A stretch of DNA of 64,000 nucleotides from Plasmopara viticola (Eukaryota; Oomycota; Peronosporomycetes; Peronosporales; Peronosporaceae), in NCBI GenBank assembly GCA_001695595.3, contig MBPM02000042.1:248001-312000 (forward strand), written 5' to 3'. The notes beneath the pieces were generated by a model. That model worked only from the letters and a program-made list of their open reading frames with translations, was not told the DNA's origin and did no database searches. This document shows, one piece after another, positions 20,401-29,776 of this stretch. Position numbers and translations under genes: made by a program. Position 1 is the stretch's first letter; every line of letters begins with the position of its first letter.

Positions 20401-23400
20401 TCTCCTCGCCCGAAGCGACGACGTGACTCACCAGCTCGACGAGTCGCTCGTGACGCTCCATGCCATGGCCGGGTCGCCGTACCTCGGAGCGCTGCACCAC
20501 GACGTCGAAGCGTGGCGCAAGAAACTCGCGACGGTGCGCGACACGCTCGACGAATGGCTCGTCGTCCAGCACAAGTGGCAGGCGCTCGCGCCGGTGTTTG
20601 CCGCGCCCGAGAGCCAACGGCAATTGCCGACGGCGGCCAAGCTGTTCCAGCACGTGGACGGGGCGTGGAAGAGCCTCATGCGCCGGACCAAAGAGACGCC
20701 CCACGTGTTGACGGCCGCGACGGTGCCCGGGCTCAAGGACGGGTTGCACCAGTCCCACGCGCAGTGTGACGCGATGCAGACGCTTTTGGTCGACTACCTC
20801 GAAACGAAGCGCATGGCGTGCCCACGTTTGTACTTTGTCCCGAACGCCGCCGTGCTGGCGATGCTGGCCCACGCCAAGACCCCCGATGCGCTAGCCCGTC
20901 ACGCGCGCACGTGTTTTGAGCCGCTCGCGCGACTGGAAACGCGCGACGCGGCGGGCAGCGTCGAGATTGTCGCCATCGTGTCGCTGGAAGGAGAGCGCGT
21001 GGCACTGCACCAACCGGTCCAAGTCCGTGGCAACGTCGAAGAGTGGTTAAAGGCGCTGGAAACGAGGATGAACCAGGCGATGCGGCAGCACATGAAGGCG
21101 GGGGTGGTGGCTCCGGACGCTCTGGGCGCTTCTCCGGGTCAAGTCGCGGCGGTCGTGGCGCAGCTGGTGTGGGCGAGCCGGACGGAAGCCGCGCTCTCGA
21201 GCCGTACCCCCGTCGAGGAACTGGACCGCGTGTTGCAACGCACGGTAAAGGACGTGGACGAAGCGAGTGGACGCCTTCGGGGTGACGTGAGTGCGTTGGA
21301 GCGGCAAGTGACGGGTACGCTCGTGACGTGGGGGGTCCACGCCCGCGACGTGGTGGACACGCTGAAAAAGACGCGAGCCGATGCCGTGGGTACGTTTATC
21401 TGGCAACAGCAGCTGCGCTACTATTGGGATGCTTCCACGGACGTTGTGGTGCTTCGTCACTTGGATACGGACGTGCCGTATGGGTACGAATATCTGGGCG
21501 CGACTTCGCGTGTCGTCGTGACCCCCTTGACGGATCGGTGTTGGTTGGCGCTGACGCGAGCGTACGGGATGAAAGTCGGGGCGGCGCTTGTGGGGCCCGC
21601 GGGCACGGGCAAGACGGCGAGTTGCCAAGACTTGGCCAAGGCCCTGGCCGTGCAATGTATTGTAGTGCCTTGCAGCGGATTCATGGATTATCAAGCGATG
21701 GGTACGCTCTTTCGAGGCGTCGCCCAAGCTGGCAATTGGCTGTGCCTCGATGCCGTGGATCGGCTCGAGGTGACCGTGGTCTCTGTCGTGGCCCAGCAGC
21801 TCTTTCTCTTGCGGGAAGGACGAGTGCAAGGCAAGGAGCACGTGAATTTCATGGGGAGGGAGATTGGACTCAAGGACCACCATGTTATTGTGACTATTAA
21901 TCCAGGGTACGCGGGGCGGACAGAGTTACCGGATAATCTAAAAATCGGGTTACGCCCTGTGGCGATGATGGTCCCGGATTCTGCGCTCATTGCGGAGACG
22001 ATGCTCTTGGTGGAAGGATTTTCGCGTGCGCGGCTTTTATCGCGGAAATTGTGCACGCTCTGTCTTCTCTGCAGTGAGCAATTGTCCCAACAATGCCACT
22101 ATGATTTTGGGCTTCGTGCGCTCAAGTGTGTGGTTGGGATGGCTGGAGCGCGTAAGCGGGCGAATCCAGATTTAATTGAAGATAAGGCATTAATCCAAGC
22201 ACTGGTAGATAGTACTCTTCCGCAACTTGTCGCCGAGGATTTATTGTTGTTCCATGCTCTTGTGTCGGATTTATTCCCAGGAACAGTGATATCATCGAAC
22301 GATGATGATGAGGACTTGCAAGCTTGTTTGGAAACTGAAATATCCAAGGCGGGATTTCAGATTGTCGCTGCTTTTACGACCAAAGTGGTGCAATTATTCG
22401 ATACGTTGAAAGCGTGGGGTGGAGGAACACTTGTCGGGGCCACTGGAGTCGGCAAGACCTCGTGCTATCGTCTCCTTCAGTCCACACTGACGTCGTTACG
22501 TGCCCTTGGCTCGAAAAATCCAGCTTACCAGACCGTGCATGTGCGCGTATTAAATCCAAAATGTATCTCAATGGGAGAATTGTATGGGCAAGTGCATGAA
22601 GCCACGCAAGAATGGCACGATGGGCTCGTCGCAAGTCTTGTGCGTGAAGCAGTGGCAGACGAGTCGAACGATTTCAACTGGATTGTATTTGATGGGCCTA
22701 TTGACCCGCTATGGATGGAAAATCTGAATTCGGCACTGGATGATAATCGGATTTTGTGTCTAGCGAATGGAGAGCGGATAAAACTGCAATCTGAAATTAA
22801 ACTGCTGTTTGAAGTCATGGATCTCGCAGTCGCGTCTCCTGCCACTGTCAGTCGCACGGGGGTTGTCTATATGACGGCAATGGAGTTAACTTGGATGGCG
22901 TTTGTCAAGACGTGGCTACAAGACGGATTCGAAGAAGATTTTCCCGTGGCTGCGCGGGCACGGCTTGCATATCTTATGGATACTTTTGTCGAAAAGTGTA
23001 TGCAATTTCTTCGTACCAAAACCATCGAAGTCGTGCCAACTGTCGACATCAATCTTGCCACGAGTCTCTGTCGTCTCTTTGCAAGCGTCTTTCATCCACA
23101 AAATGGCGTGGATTACGTCAACCTGCCCACGGACGAGATGCTTAGGTTATTGGACAAGATGTTTGTGTTTGCCCTGGTTTGGTCACTGGGCGCCACGATG
23201 ACCGTAGAGACACACTGCCACTTTGATGCCTTTGTCCGCGACTTGCTGACTCCCCTGCATCTCCACCTTCCAACGACTGGACTCGTCTTGGATTATTTCG
23301 TCGACACTAAAACAGCAAACTTTCGTGCGTGGACGGATGTCGTGCCTACGTTTGTGTACAATATCCACGTGCCGTACCATGAAATAATTGTCCCGACTTT

Positions 23401-26400
23401 GGATTCTGTTCGATTGACCTACGTATTGCGCACTTTGATAGCCGCCAAGCGCCCGACATACCTTACGGGCATGACTGGAACCGGAAAATCGGTCCTTGTT
23501 CACAATGTATTGCATGGATTAACGTTGGATGCAGCAGACGACAGCGTGGCCTCAACTGTGTCGGATTTTCAGACGCTTTGCTTGGATTTTTCGGCTCAAA
23601 CATCGAGTCTCGTGACCCAGTCGACGATTGAAAAGAAACTGGAAAAGAAACGCAACAATCTGTTGGGGCCGCACGCGGCCAATCGCTTGCTTATCTTTGT
23701 CGATGATGTCCACCTCTCGAAGATCGAGGACTTTGGAGCTCAAGGGCCGATTGAACTAATGCGTCAATTTGTGGAGTTTCACGGATTTTATGACCGGACG
23801 CGCTTTTTCTGGAAGGAGATTGTGGATACGATGGTCCTTGCTGCCGCCACTTCAGCTGAAGGCGATCGAAGGCAGTGTACGCCCCGATTTCTCCGCCATT
23901 TTCACGTCTTGAGCCTGTATCCAGCAGGCGAAGCGTCGTTGACCTTGATTTTTTCATCCATCCTGGGCGGATTTTTGCAGTCCTTTGTACCCACGATTCA
24001 ACTGGTAAAAGACAGTGTGGTCACTAGTGTCATTGAGCTCTATCAGCGCGTGACGGTGCACTTATTGCCGACGCCGGATAAATTCCACTATAATTTTAAT
24101 CTACGAGACGTATCACGGATTTTCCAGGGCATTTTAAGAATCTCCCCACAAAAATGTACGGACGTTGACACAATGAACCGGTTGTGGGTACACGAAGCGT
24201 CGCGCGTATTTCAAGATCGCTTGATCAATCCGACGGACCACAAATGGTACGAAGAGCTCGTGTGTTCGCTATTGCACCGTCATTGCAACTCGAAATGGAC
24301 CCGCGAGACGCTCTTTAATGCGCCTTGTCCTTTGCTTTTTAACGATTTTGGGCCCGAAAAGGGATTATTGTACGCACCCTGTGCGGATTTGACAAAAATG
24401 ACGAAATGTGTAGACACGTACTTGGACCAGTACAATACATGGGCGAAACGTAAGATGGAGCTGGTGTTTTTCCGCGATGCACTCGCCCACTTGTCACGCC
24501 TCGTGCGGATCTTACGTCATCCGCGAGGTCATGCCATGTTGCTTGGAGTCGCTGGGTGTGGGAAACAATCGCTCGCCCGTCTCGGTGCGTTTATGGTGGA
24601 CGCAACGTGCGTACAGATCCCAATCACGCGTGGGTACAGTACGCCTGAACTCCAGGACGCGTTGAAGAAACTCCTGACGTCGGCAGGTGTCGCCGGTCAA
24701 GCCACTGTGCTTCTCATTACAGAGAGTCAAATGAGCCACGAAAGGTTTGTCGACGCTGTGCATCATCTCTTGACTAGTGGCCACGTACCGAATCTGTTTC
24801 CACCGGAAGAGATGGAGCGGATTTTAGCTGACGTGCGTCCAATTGTCAAAAGTCGGGGACTTTCGGAAACCCGCGCCAATTGTACGACGGTCTTTCGTGA
24901 TCGCGTGCGTACATATTTACATATTGTATTGGTCATGTCACCTCTTGGACCAACCTTACGACATTGTTGTCGTACATTTCCCTCCCTCCTTCGTTCTTGT
25001 ACAATCGATTGGTACACAGAGTGGCCACAAGAAGCACTAGTTGCAGTGGCCAAGCACGTCTTGACCCCCGTATCGTTCCCTTCCGACGACATGCGAAACG
25101 CCCTCGAGACGCTAAGTGCCGTCGTCCACAATTCATTGCGTGCGTACAATCACGAACTCTCCAATCACTGCCAACGGTACGTCAGTGGGACCAAGTACCT
25201 CGATCTCCTCTCTTCGTATCAAAGCATGGTGTCGGACAAGCAAAGAGAGCACGAGGCCCTCCAACGGCGACTCGAACGTGGTCTTGAAAGGTACAACGAC
25301 ACCAATACGATTGTGACCACGCTCCGTGCAACAGTATTGGCGCTCGAGCCCCGCTTGACCACCAAAGCTCAAGAGTATGACGAGGTGCTTGCACGCGTGA
25401 CGATGGAGCAAAAAGCCGCTGCGGTGGTCCGTGAAAGCGTGGCACAAGACGCAGCGCTGGTCGCGACTCGAGCAGCGCAACGGACAATCATGGAAGAGGA
25501 GCTGCAGCACGAGGTGGAGGCGGCAACGGCAGCACGGTCCCAAGCCCTCCACGCGCTCGAGGCTTTATCCAAGCACGACCTGAATGAGCTCCAGTCGTTG
25601 TCTACTCCACCACAGAGTGTTGAGAACGTCTTGCATGCCGTGTGTCTTGTATTGAAGGAACCTTTGGAGTGGGAGGCCGCGAGAGTGGTGCTTAACGATG
25701 AAAAGTTGCTGGACAGACTGCGAACAGTGGCCAAGGATCGGATTCCATTCGAGACGTTCCATGCCGTCCAAGCACGCGTTCGGGAGCCCGAAATGGCGGT
25801 GGAAATGGTCGCAAAAGTTTCAATAGCGGCAGCGGCCTTGTGTCAATGGGTCCACGCAATCATATTGGATGCCGACGTCGATTTGAAGCAGGAGACCGTT
25901 GCAAGAATAAAGCAAGAAGACGACGAAGCGCAAGAAAAGGTGCGTCAAAACCACGCCGAAGTGGATGTGATCAACGATACTCTTGCAACATCCACTCAAC
26001 GCTGCCACGAAGTACGCGAGGCGAAACAGGCCCTTGCAAACGACGTTGAAAGCGCAAGAACGCGACTGGCACGAGCAGAGAGCGTCGTGGCCACCTTGGC
26101 CAGCGAAAGCGCTCGATGGACAGAGCGCGTCTTGGCCCTGAAAGCGTCGAGGTGGACGTGTATTGGGGACACGTTCCTCGCCGCGGCCTGCCTTTCGTAC
26201 GTTGGTCCGTTTCCAGCCGACACGCGGGAGCGGATCGTGACGCAATGGATCACGCAGATGCAAGAAATGAACGTCCCGTGCTCTCCTCGTGCGAGTTTGG
26301 CAACAATTGTTGGCCATCCCATTGCATTGCACGAGTGGCAAGGCCCTGGCTTGGAACTGGATGCGACGGCAGTGGAGAATGCGCTGTTGGTGACGCAAAG

Positions 26401-29400
26401 CCGACGGTGGCCATTGGTGATTGATCCACAAGGGCAAGCGTCCACGTGGCTGCAAACCTCGTGTGCAGCCACGTTAATTGTCACGAAAATGACCAGTGGG
26501 AACGTGTTTCAGGACCTAGAACAGTGTCTTTGGCATGGCAAAGCGCTTTTGGTCGAACACGTCGACGAAGCGGGGGACGGAGCGTTGGAATCCATGGTAG
26601 CGCACGCGTCTTTGTTGCAAGAAGCCGCCCACGGTGGCGACGCGAGTGCTGCTTTTCGCTTGTATTGTACGACACGAGGAGACCAGGTAGCGTTTGGACC
26701 TGAACTCTATCGTCACGTGACCGTGATTGATTGGACCCTTACGAAAGAGGGCGTAGCCAAGCACTTGTTGAGCGCAGTGGTCCATCTTGAACGACCGGAT
26801 CTTGAAGCAAAGCGACATCAAGTGGGGGTCTCGAGGATCCAGGATGAAAGAGCGCTGCTCGAGATGGAAGCGCGCATGTTGCACGACGTTGCTGAAGCGA
26901 TTGAGACGTTAGTCGACGATGAAAAGGTCGTGGCCACCCTGCAATCTCTCACTGAAAAATCTTGTCGGATACAAGAACGGCTTGACGAATCGAGAGCGTT
27001 GGAAACGGAGATCAATCGTATTCGCGACGACTACCGTTGTGTAGCGACTCGCGGCGCGATCCTATACTCTGTCATGACGATGCTAAGTCGTCTTGATCCC
27101 ATGTATCAAACGTCCTGGTCGTGCTTTCAACGAGCATTTACGTCGTGTGTGGTCAAAGTGCCAAGACCTGCCTCGATCGCTCTACGGCTGGAAACGCTCA
27201 TGGCGGTTCAGACGCAGTCTCTCTATGCCCGTATTGCTCGAGGGCTGTTTGCAGCCCATCGAAAGGTCTTTGCCATGCTGCTTTGGGGTCACATCCAACT
27301 GGCGTCCGGAGCGCTTTCGACGCTTGAATGGCACTTGTATCTTTACGGCCCAACGCCAGGCCTCGATCGTGCCAAGCAAGGGACGAATCCCCACCCGGCC
27401 CATCTCAGTGCCGTGCAATGGGATTTTGTCTCGGAACTCGAAACGATTGGCACGACGTGGCATCCTGAATCAAAGGCAACGAGAGTTCATCATCCGTTCC
27501 AAGGGCTTTGTACGTCGTTGACCACTCACTGGCCACAATGGTGTCAATGGCTCGACAGTCCGTTTACAATGATGACGACGTGGCCAGGAAACGAGGCGAC
27601 GGCGCATCAGTCTGCTCTCACTGCGTTTCAAAACATTTTGCTTGTGCGAGCGTTAGCCGAAGCAAAAGTACCGCACGCCATCGATGCCTTCCTTGCCATG
27701 GAACTAGGACGTCCAGTTGGTCACGAAGACGTCGATCAGAATGGTATGGAGATTATTTCGATGGACTTGGATCGAACGACCCCGTGTCTCTTTCTCCTTT
27801 CCCGTGGCGTGGAGCCCCGGCCCCTGGTCGTACACTTTGCGCGGAAGAAGGCTTTTCACCATCGGTTGCATGTTTTGTCCTTGGGGTCAGGCCCGTTCCA
27901 CAGCGTTGACAAGGTGCTGCAAACGAGTCAAAAAGGAGGGGACTGGGTCTTGCTCGAGAATTGCCATCTCGCCCCCGCTTGGCTCCCGACCTTAGCGTCC
28001 CGACTCGATGCAATGCACCAGGATCCCGTCGAGACGTGTCACCCCACCTTTCGTCTCTATCTCACCAGTGCTTCCATGCCGTCGTTCCCCCTCTCCGTGC
28101 TGCAGACCAGTGTCAAAGTGGCGCCTGAAGCCTTGAAAGGCTTTCGAGCAACGTTGCTGGGATCGTTGCCAAGCGACGCAATGGAAACCTTTGACTCGAC
28201 GGACGTGCTTGAAACGGGCGAGGCAAAAGCGTTGGTCTGGCACCGCTTGGTCTGGGCCCTCTTGTTGTTTCATAGTGTCGTGCAAGAACGACTCAAGGGA
28301 CGGGCGTGGGGCTGGAACGCGCCGTGGGCCTTTCATGCGCTCGACTTGGAGCTCTCGGTGGCGACGTTGCGGCAAGTGCTGGCAGAGCATTCGAAGATCC
28401 CGTGGGACGCTTTGCGGTACGTGATTGGTCACGTTCATTACGGTGGCCACGTCGCGGATGACTGGGATCGCCGAGGTCTTGTGCACCTACTTGATCACTT
28501 TGTCACGCCGGCCGTGGTTCAAGTGGACCACGCCAATTTGCTACCCGCGGGGTACCATGTACCGCCGGAACTGACGCATGAAAAGGTGCAAGCGTTTTTC
28601 GATGCGGTCCCTTCATTTGACAACTCGGAAGTCTTTGGAATGCATGAGCATGCTACTGGAATGTATGCCCGCCACGAAAGTACCATGATGCGACAATTAC
28701 TCGCAAGTCTTGAGCCGCGTTTTAGTGACGCGGATGGTCCTAAGTTGCACGACGCCAAAGTACTGGATCTGGTGGTTTCGATCCAAGCAACTTTACCGGC
28801 GGAGCTTCATGTGGAAGAAGCAGGACCGACGACTTTTAAGACACGACAAGTTGCAGGAAGGAGCGTGATGGACTCGCTGGCAACGGTGTTAGGACAAGAA
28901 ATGAGCAAATTTAATCTTTTACTACGTCGCATGCGCACGTCATTACAAGAGATGCAAAAAGCCATCAATGGACTTCTTGCCATGTCTGCCGACTTGGAGA
29001 CCATGTACATGGCTCTTTTAAACGGTCAAGTCCCAGGTCATTGGACTTGTGTCAGTTTTGCGTCACGCAAACCTCTCGCGTCGTGGGTACGCGACGTGAT
29101 TGAGCGAGTCGCTTTTCTTCGACAGTGGCTTCTTCACGGGGAACCGGTTGTGTTTCGCCTCAATAACTTTTTCTTTCCGCAAAGTTTCATCGCGGCCATC
29201 GTCCAAAACTTTGCACGCAAGCACGAAACGGCGATTGAGTCACTTGCGTTGACTTTTACAGTCTTAGACATCACGAACGCCCAAGAGGTGACTCAAAGTC
29301 CGACTGATGGCGTTTACATTGATGGACTCTGGCTACAAGGTGCCCAGTGGTCTCCAGCGCGTTGCGTCCTAGAAGATGCAAATCCTGGCGAAATGTTTTC

Positions 29401-29620
29401 CCCCATGTCCATCGTACACTTTTTGCCGGCCACGTCCTCCTCAGCCACTGACACGGCGACGTACGCGTGTCCAGTCTACAAGACGTCGGACCGGCAGGGT
29501 ACGTTGTCGACGTCAGGAATTTCTACCAATTACGTCCTCGCCATTCCACTTCCGAGCCGTAAACCACCGAATTATTGGGTTATGATGGGCACAGCCTTCT
29601 TCCTTAACCTCGATACTTAA
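17486..29620 (+). CDS. Axonemal dynein heavy chain (single-headed inner-arm type, divergent)
   Basis: Microtubule motor of the flagellar axoneme: one intronless frame of 4044 aa from ATG 17486 (an in-frame ATG at 17384 would add 34 residues). Tail and linker fill about residues 1-1340. P-loops: AAA1 GPAGTGKT at 1370, AAA2 GATGVGKT at 1651, AAA3 GMTGTGKS at 1995, AAA4 GVAGCGKQ at 2354. The stalk coiled coils and microtubule-binding tip lie at about 2570-2880. AAA5, AAA6 and a long C-terminal domain follow, ending in the axonemal block VYKTSDRQGTLSTSG. Length and C-terminus fit the DNAH3/7/12-like inner-arm class, but the subclass is inference. The AAA1 Walker B reads CLDAVDRL where dyneins have CFDEFNRI, so the catalytic glutamate is alanine (codon 21752-21754, residue 1423). 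Walker B in AAA2 (VFDGPID) and AAA3 (FVDDVH) look normal. Confidence 0.93.
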   Translation: MSENADSRPSSVHRPAESRKPPILHRIYDPTFRPHFAPDRKAQVTPLICAKRPLRSETAVYKPKCPSRRQHHATEASLSTTKKLSPAAGQERSTFVASDATNRSASPSIVMHPSLSKALENSRSLPDPLDAIQKPIKSPPIEGSSLLAAPSSFLASLSLSPHSLHELKHGNFVYLRKRSDTDYVMYALEVIAPTQVDRADYYTLSAQGLTHFTTAASAFWPLQTWEVEYTRFMTLVTMPFFRQYRVWKHFQVWKRRVRTGKIGKAKNALRARLFLLTPRLRATLLTQRALCLDLMALDLVHLPRTLSSFDEFQDQQATTRAHVTQALATFSTQSLTLCVDTCDTVLDAFLSTHHIAATHTMTFMERAALRKECRVLTHFLRLIDFLIIDATIQLTVSSFQRVYALLTRHGEDKVDATPRGRDPSSGPDRRAVFQVTVGIEDTTGALTAWPTHEAWNDALQSVLKEALRVVETPVRHLGHEALAPYTTATAEEEGKDSWSVETLNVALILNEDAAFSTLTNNIFLALDDAFEAVEEALDVFQPFLHVYAANERQLTTDVLQVYATAPLETFATLIEQYKAQDSYFAAMPDTATIGLFRVDATALKTRFLPTPSKCLVALRALLPQLMAQTSHALLETLHAVSPRAFSTPVTPDTFVEKLQHMVHVGPLLVEGKRQYRRVFDLGLLMDQYSWRVPDALKEDIILMKEGVLSLETALARFEDDVEAETARFATVLLDALAAVNDDARDLLTTLRASKLASIETSSHEAVAVLTRHQARLDQLVTDATRLTTLQAALNQAQSPVTDVTQVVAFFHVHSTLWHGVATWQGVAQSLGATPVDAINVSAMQAQVQVYATISSQVQQELPAHAVAAMLQHHVDAFTRVLPIVTDLRCPVLKERHWQQLDALLGFVFTDAKDLTLQALMARNVVGHGAAIHALVVSAQQEVVLEATLQHLTSLWATIEFDVIKGHDAKETFLLARSDDVTHQLDESLVTLHAMAGSPYLGALHHDVEAWRKKLATVRDTLDEWLVVQHKWQALAPVFAAPESQRQLPTAAKLFQHVDGAWKSLMRRTKETPHVLTAATVPGLKDGLHQSHAQCDAMQTLLVDYLETKRMACPRLYFVPNAAVLAMLAHAKTPDALARHARTCFEPLARLETRDAAGSVEIVAIVSLEGERVALHQPVQVRGNVEEWLKALETRMNQAMRQHMKAGVVAPDALGASPGQVAAVVAQLVWASRTEAALSSRTPVEELDRVLQRTVKDVDEASGRLRGDVSALERQVTGTLVTWGVHARDVVDTLKKTRADAVGTFIWQQQLRYYWDASTDVVVLRHLDTDVPYGYEYLGATSRVVVTPLTDRCWLALTRAYGMKVGAALVGPAGTGKTASCQDLAKALAVQCIVVPCSGFMDYQAMGTLFRGVAQAGNWLCLDAVDRLEVTVVSVVAQQLFLLREGRVQGKEHVNFMGREIGLKDHHVIVTINPGYAGRTELPDNLKIGLRPVAMMVPDSALIAETMLLVEGFSRARLLSRKLCTLCLLCSEQLSQQCHYDFGLRALKCVVGMAGARKRANPDLIEDKALIQALVDSTLPQLVAEDLLLFHALVSDLFPGTVISSNDDDEDLQACLETEISKAGFQIVAAFTTKVVQLFDTLKAWGGGTLVGATGVGKTSCYRLLQSTLTSLRALGSKNPAYQTVHVRVLNPKCISMGELYGQVHEATQEWHDGLVASLVREAVADESNDFNWIVFDGPIDPLWMENLNSALDDNRILCLANGERIKLQSEIKLLFEVMDLAVASPATVSRTGVVYMTAMELTWMAFVKTWLQDGFEEDFPVAARARLAYLMDTFVEKCMQFLRTKTIEVVPTVDINLATSLCRLFASVFHPQNGVDYVNLPTDEMLRLLDKMFVFALVWSLGATMTVETHCHFDAFVRDLLTPLHLHLPTTGLVLDYFVDTKTANFRAWTDVVPTFVYNIHVPYHEIIVPTLDSVRLTYVLRTLIAAKRPTYLTGMTGTGKSVLVHNVLHGLTLDAADDSVASTVSDFQTLCLDFSAQTSSLVTQSTIEKKLEKKRNNLLGPHAANRLLIFVDDVHLSKIEDFGAQGPIELMRQFVEFHGFYDRTRFFWKEIVDTMVLAAATSAEGDRRQCTPRFLRHFHVLSLYPAGEASLTLIFSSILGGFLQSFVPTIQLVKDSVVTSVIELYQRVTVHLLPTPDKFHYNFNLRDVSRIFQGILRISPQKCTDVDTMNRLWVHEASRVFQDRLINPTDHKWYEELVCSLLHRHCNSKWTRETLFNAPCPLLFNDFGPEKGLLYAPCADLTKMTKCVDTYLDQYNTWAKRKMELVFFRDALAHLSRLVRILRHPRGHAMLLGVAGCGKQSLARLGAFMVDATCVQIPITRGYSTPELQDALKKLLTSAGVAGQATVLLITESQMSHERFVDAVHHLLTSGHVPNLFPPEEMERILADVRPIVKSRGLSETRANCTTVFRDRVRTYLHIVLVMSPLGPTLRHCCRTFPSLLRSCTIDWYTEWPQEALVAVAKHVLTPVSFPSDDMRNALETLSAVVHNSLRAYNHELSNHCQRYVSGTKYLDLLSSYQSMVSDKQREHEALQRRLERGLERYNDTNTIVTTLRATVLALEPRLTTKAQEYDEVLARVTMEQKAAAVVRESVAQDAALVATRAAQRTIMEEELQHEVEAATAARSQALHALEALSKHDLNELQSLSTPPQSVENVLHAVCLVLKEPLEWEAARVVLNDEKLLDRLRTVAKDRIPFETFHAVQARVREPEMAVEMVAKVSIAAAALCQWVHAIILDADVDLKQETVARIKQEDDEAQEKVRQNHAEVDVINDTLATSTQRCHEVREAKQALANDVESARTRLARAESVVATLASESARWTERVLALKASRWTCIGDTFLAAACLSYVGPFPADTRERIVTQWITQMQEMNVPCSPRASLATIVGHPIALHEWQGPGLELDATAVENALLVTQSRRWPLVIDPQGQASTWLQTSCAATLIVTKMTSGNVFQDLEQCLWHGKALLVEHVDEAGDGALESMVAHASLLQEAAHGGDASAAFRLYCTTRGDQVAFGPELYRHVTVIDWTLTKEGVAKHLLSAVVHLERPDLEAKRHQVGVSRIQDERALLEMEARMLHDVAEAIETLVDDEKVVATLQSLTEKSCRIQERLDESRALETEINRIRDDYRCVATRGAILYSVMTMLSRLDPMYQTSWSCFQRAFTSCVVKVPRPASIALRLETLMAVQTQSLYARIARGLFAAHRKVFAMLLWGHIQLASGALSTLEWHLYLYGPTPGLDRAKQGTNPHPAHLSAVQWDFVSELETIGTTWHPESKATRVHHPFQGLCTSLTTHWPQWCQWLDSPFTMMTTWPGNEATAHQSALTAFQNILLVRALAEAKVPHAIDAFLAMELGRPVGHEDVDQNGMEIISMDLDRTTPCLFLLSRGVEPRPLVVHFARKKAFHHRLHVLSLGSGPFHSVDKVLQTSQKGGDWVLLENCHLAPAWLPTLASRLDAMHQDPVETCHPTFRLYLTSASMPSFPLSVLQTSVKVAPEALKGFRATLLGSLPSDAMETFDSTDVLETGEAKALVWHRLVWALLLFHSVVQERLKGRAWGWNAPWAFHALDLELSVATLRQVLAEHSKIPWDALRYVIGHVHYGGHVADDWDRRGLVHLLDHFVTPAVVQVDHANLLPAGYHVPPELTHEKVQAFFDAVPSFDNSEVFGMHEHATGMYARHESTMMRQLLASLEPRFSDADGPKLHDAKVLDLVVSIQATLPAELHVEEAGPTTFKTRQVAGRSVMDSLATVLGQEMSKFNLLLRRMRTSLQEMQKAINGLLAMSADLETMYMALLNGQVPGHWTCVSFASRKPLASWVRDVIERVAFLRQWLLHGEPVVFRLNNFFFPQSFIAAIVQNFARKHETAIESLALTFTVLDITNAQEVTQSPTDGVYIDGLWLQGAQWSPARCVLEDANPGEMFSPMSIVHFLPATSSSATDTATYACPVYKTSDRQGTLSTSGISTNYVLAIPLPSRKPPNYWVMMGTAFFLNLDT

Positions 29621-29776
29621 TTATTGTGTTTTATTTGCTAACCACCCACTTAAATTTCATGTAAAAAACATTGTTGCATTATGTCTCATGTTAAGTAACC
29701 TTGCGACTCCAATTTCGTCCTCTTGATACAACTACACTTCGTCCTTCCTCCCTTTCATCCCAAAATCCTCTTTTCG

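Noticed and set aside
19811..20872. 353-codon open frame on the minus strand
   Set aside because: Shadow of the dynein linker region.
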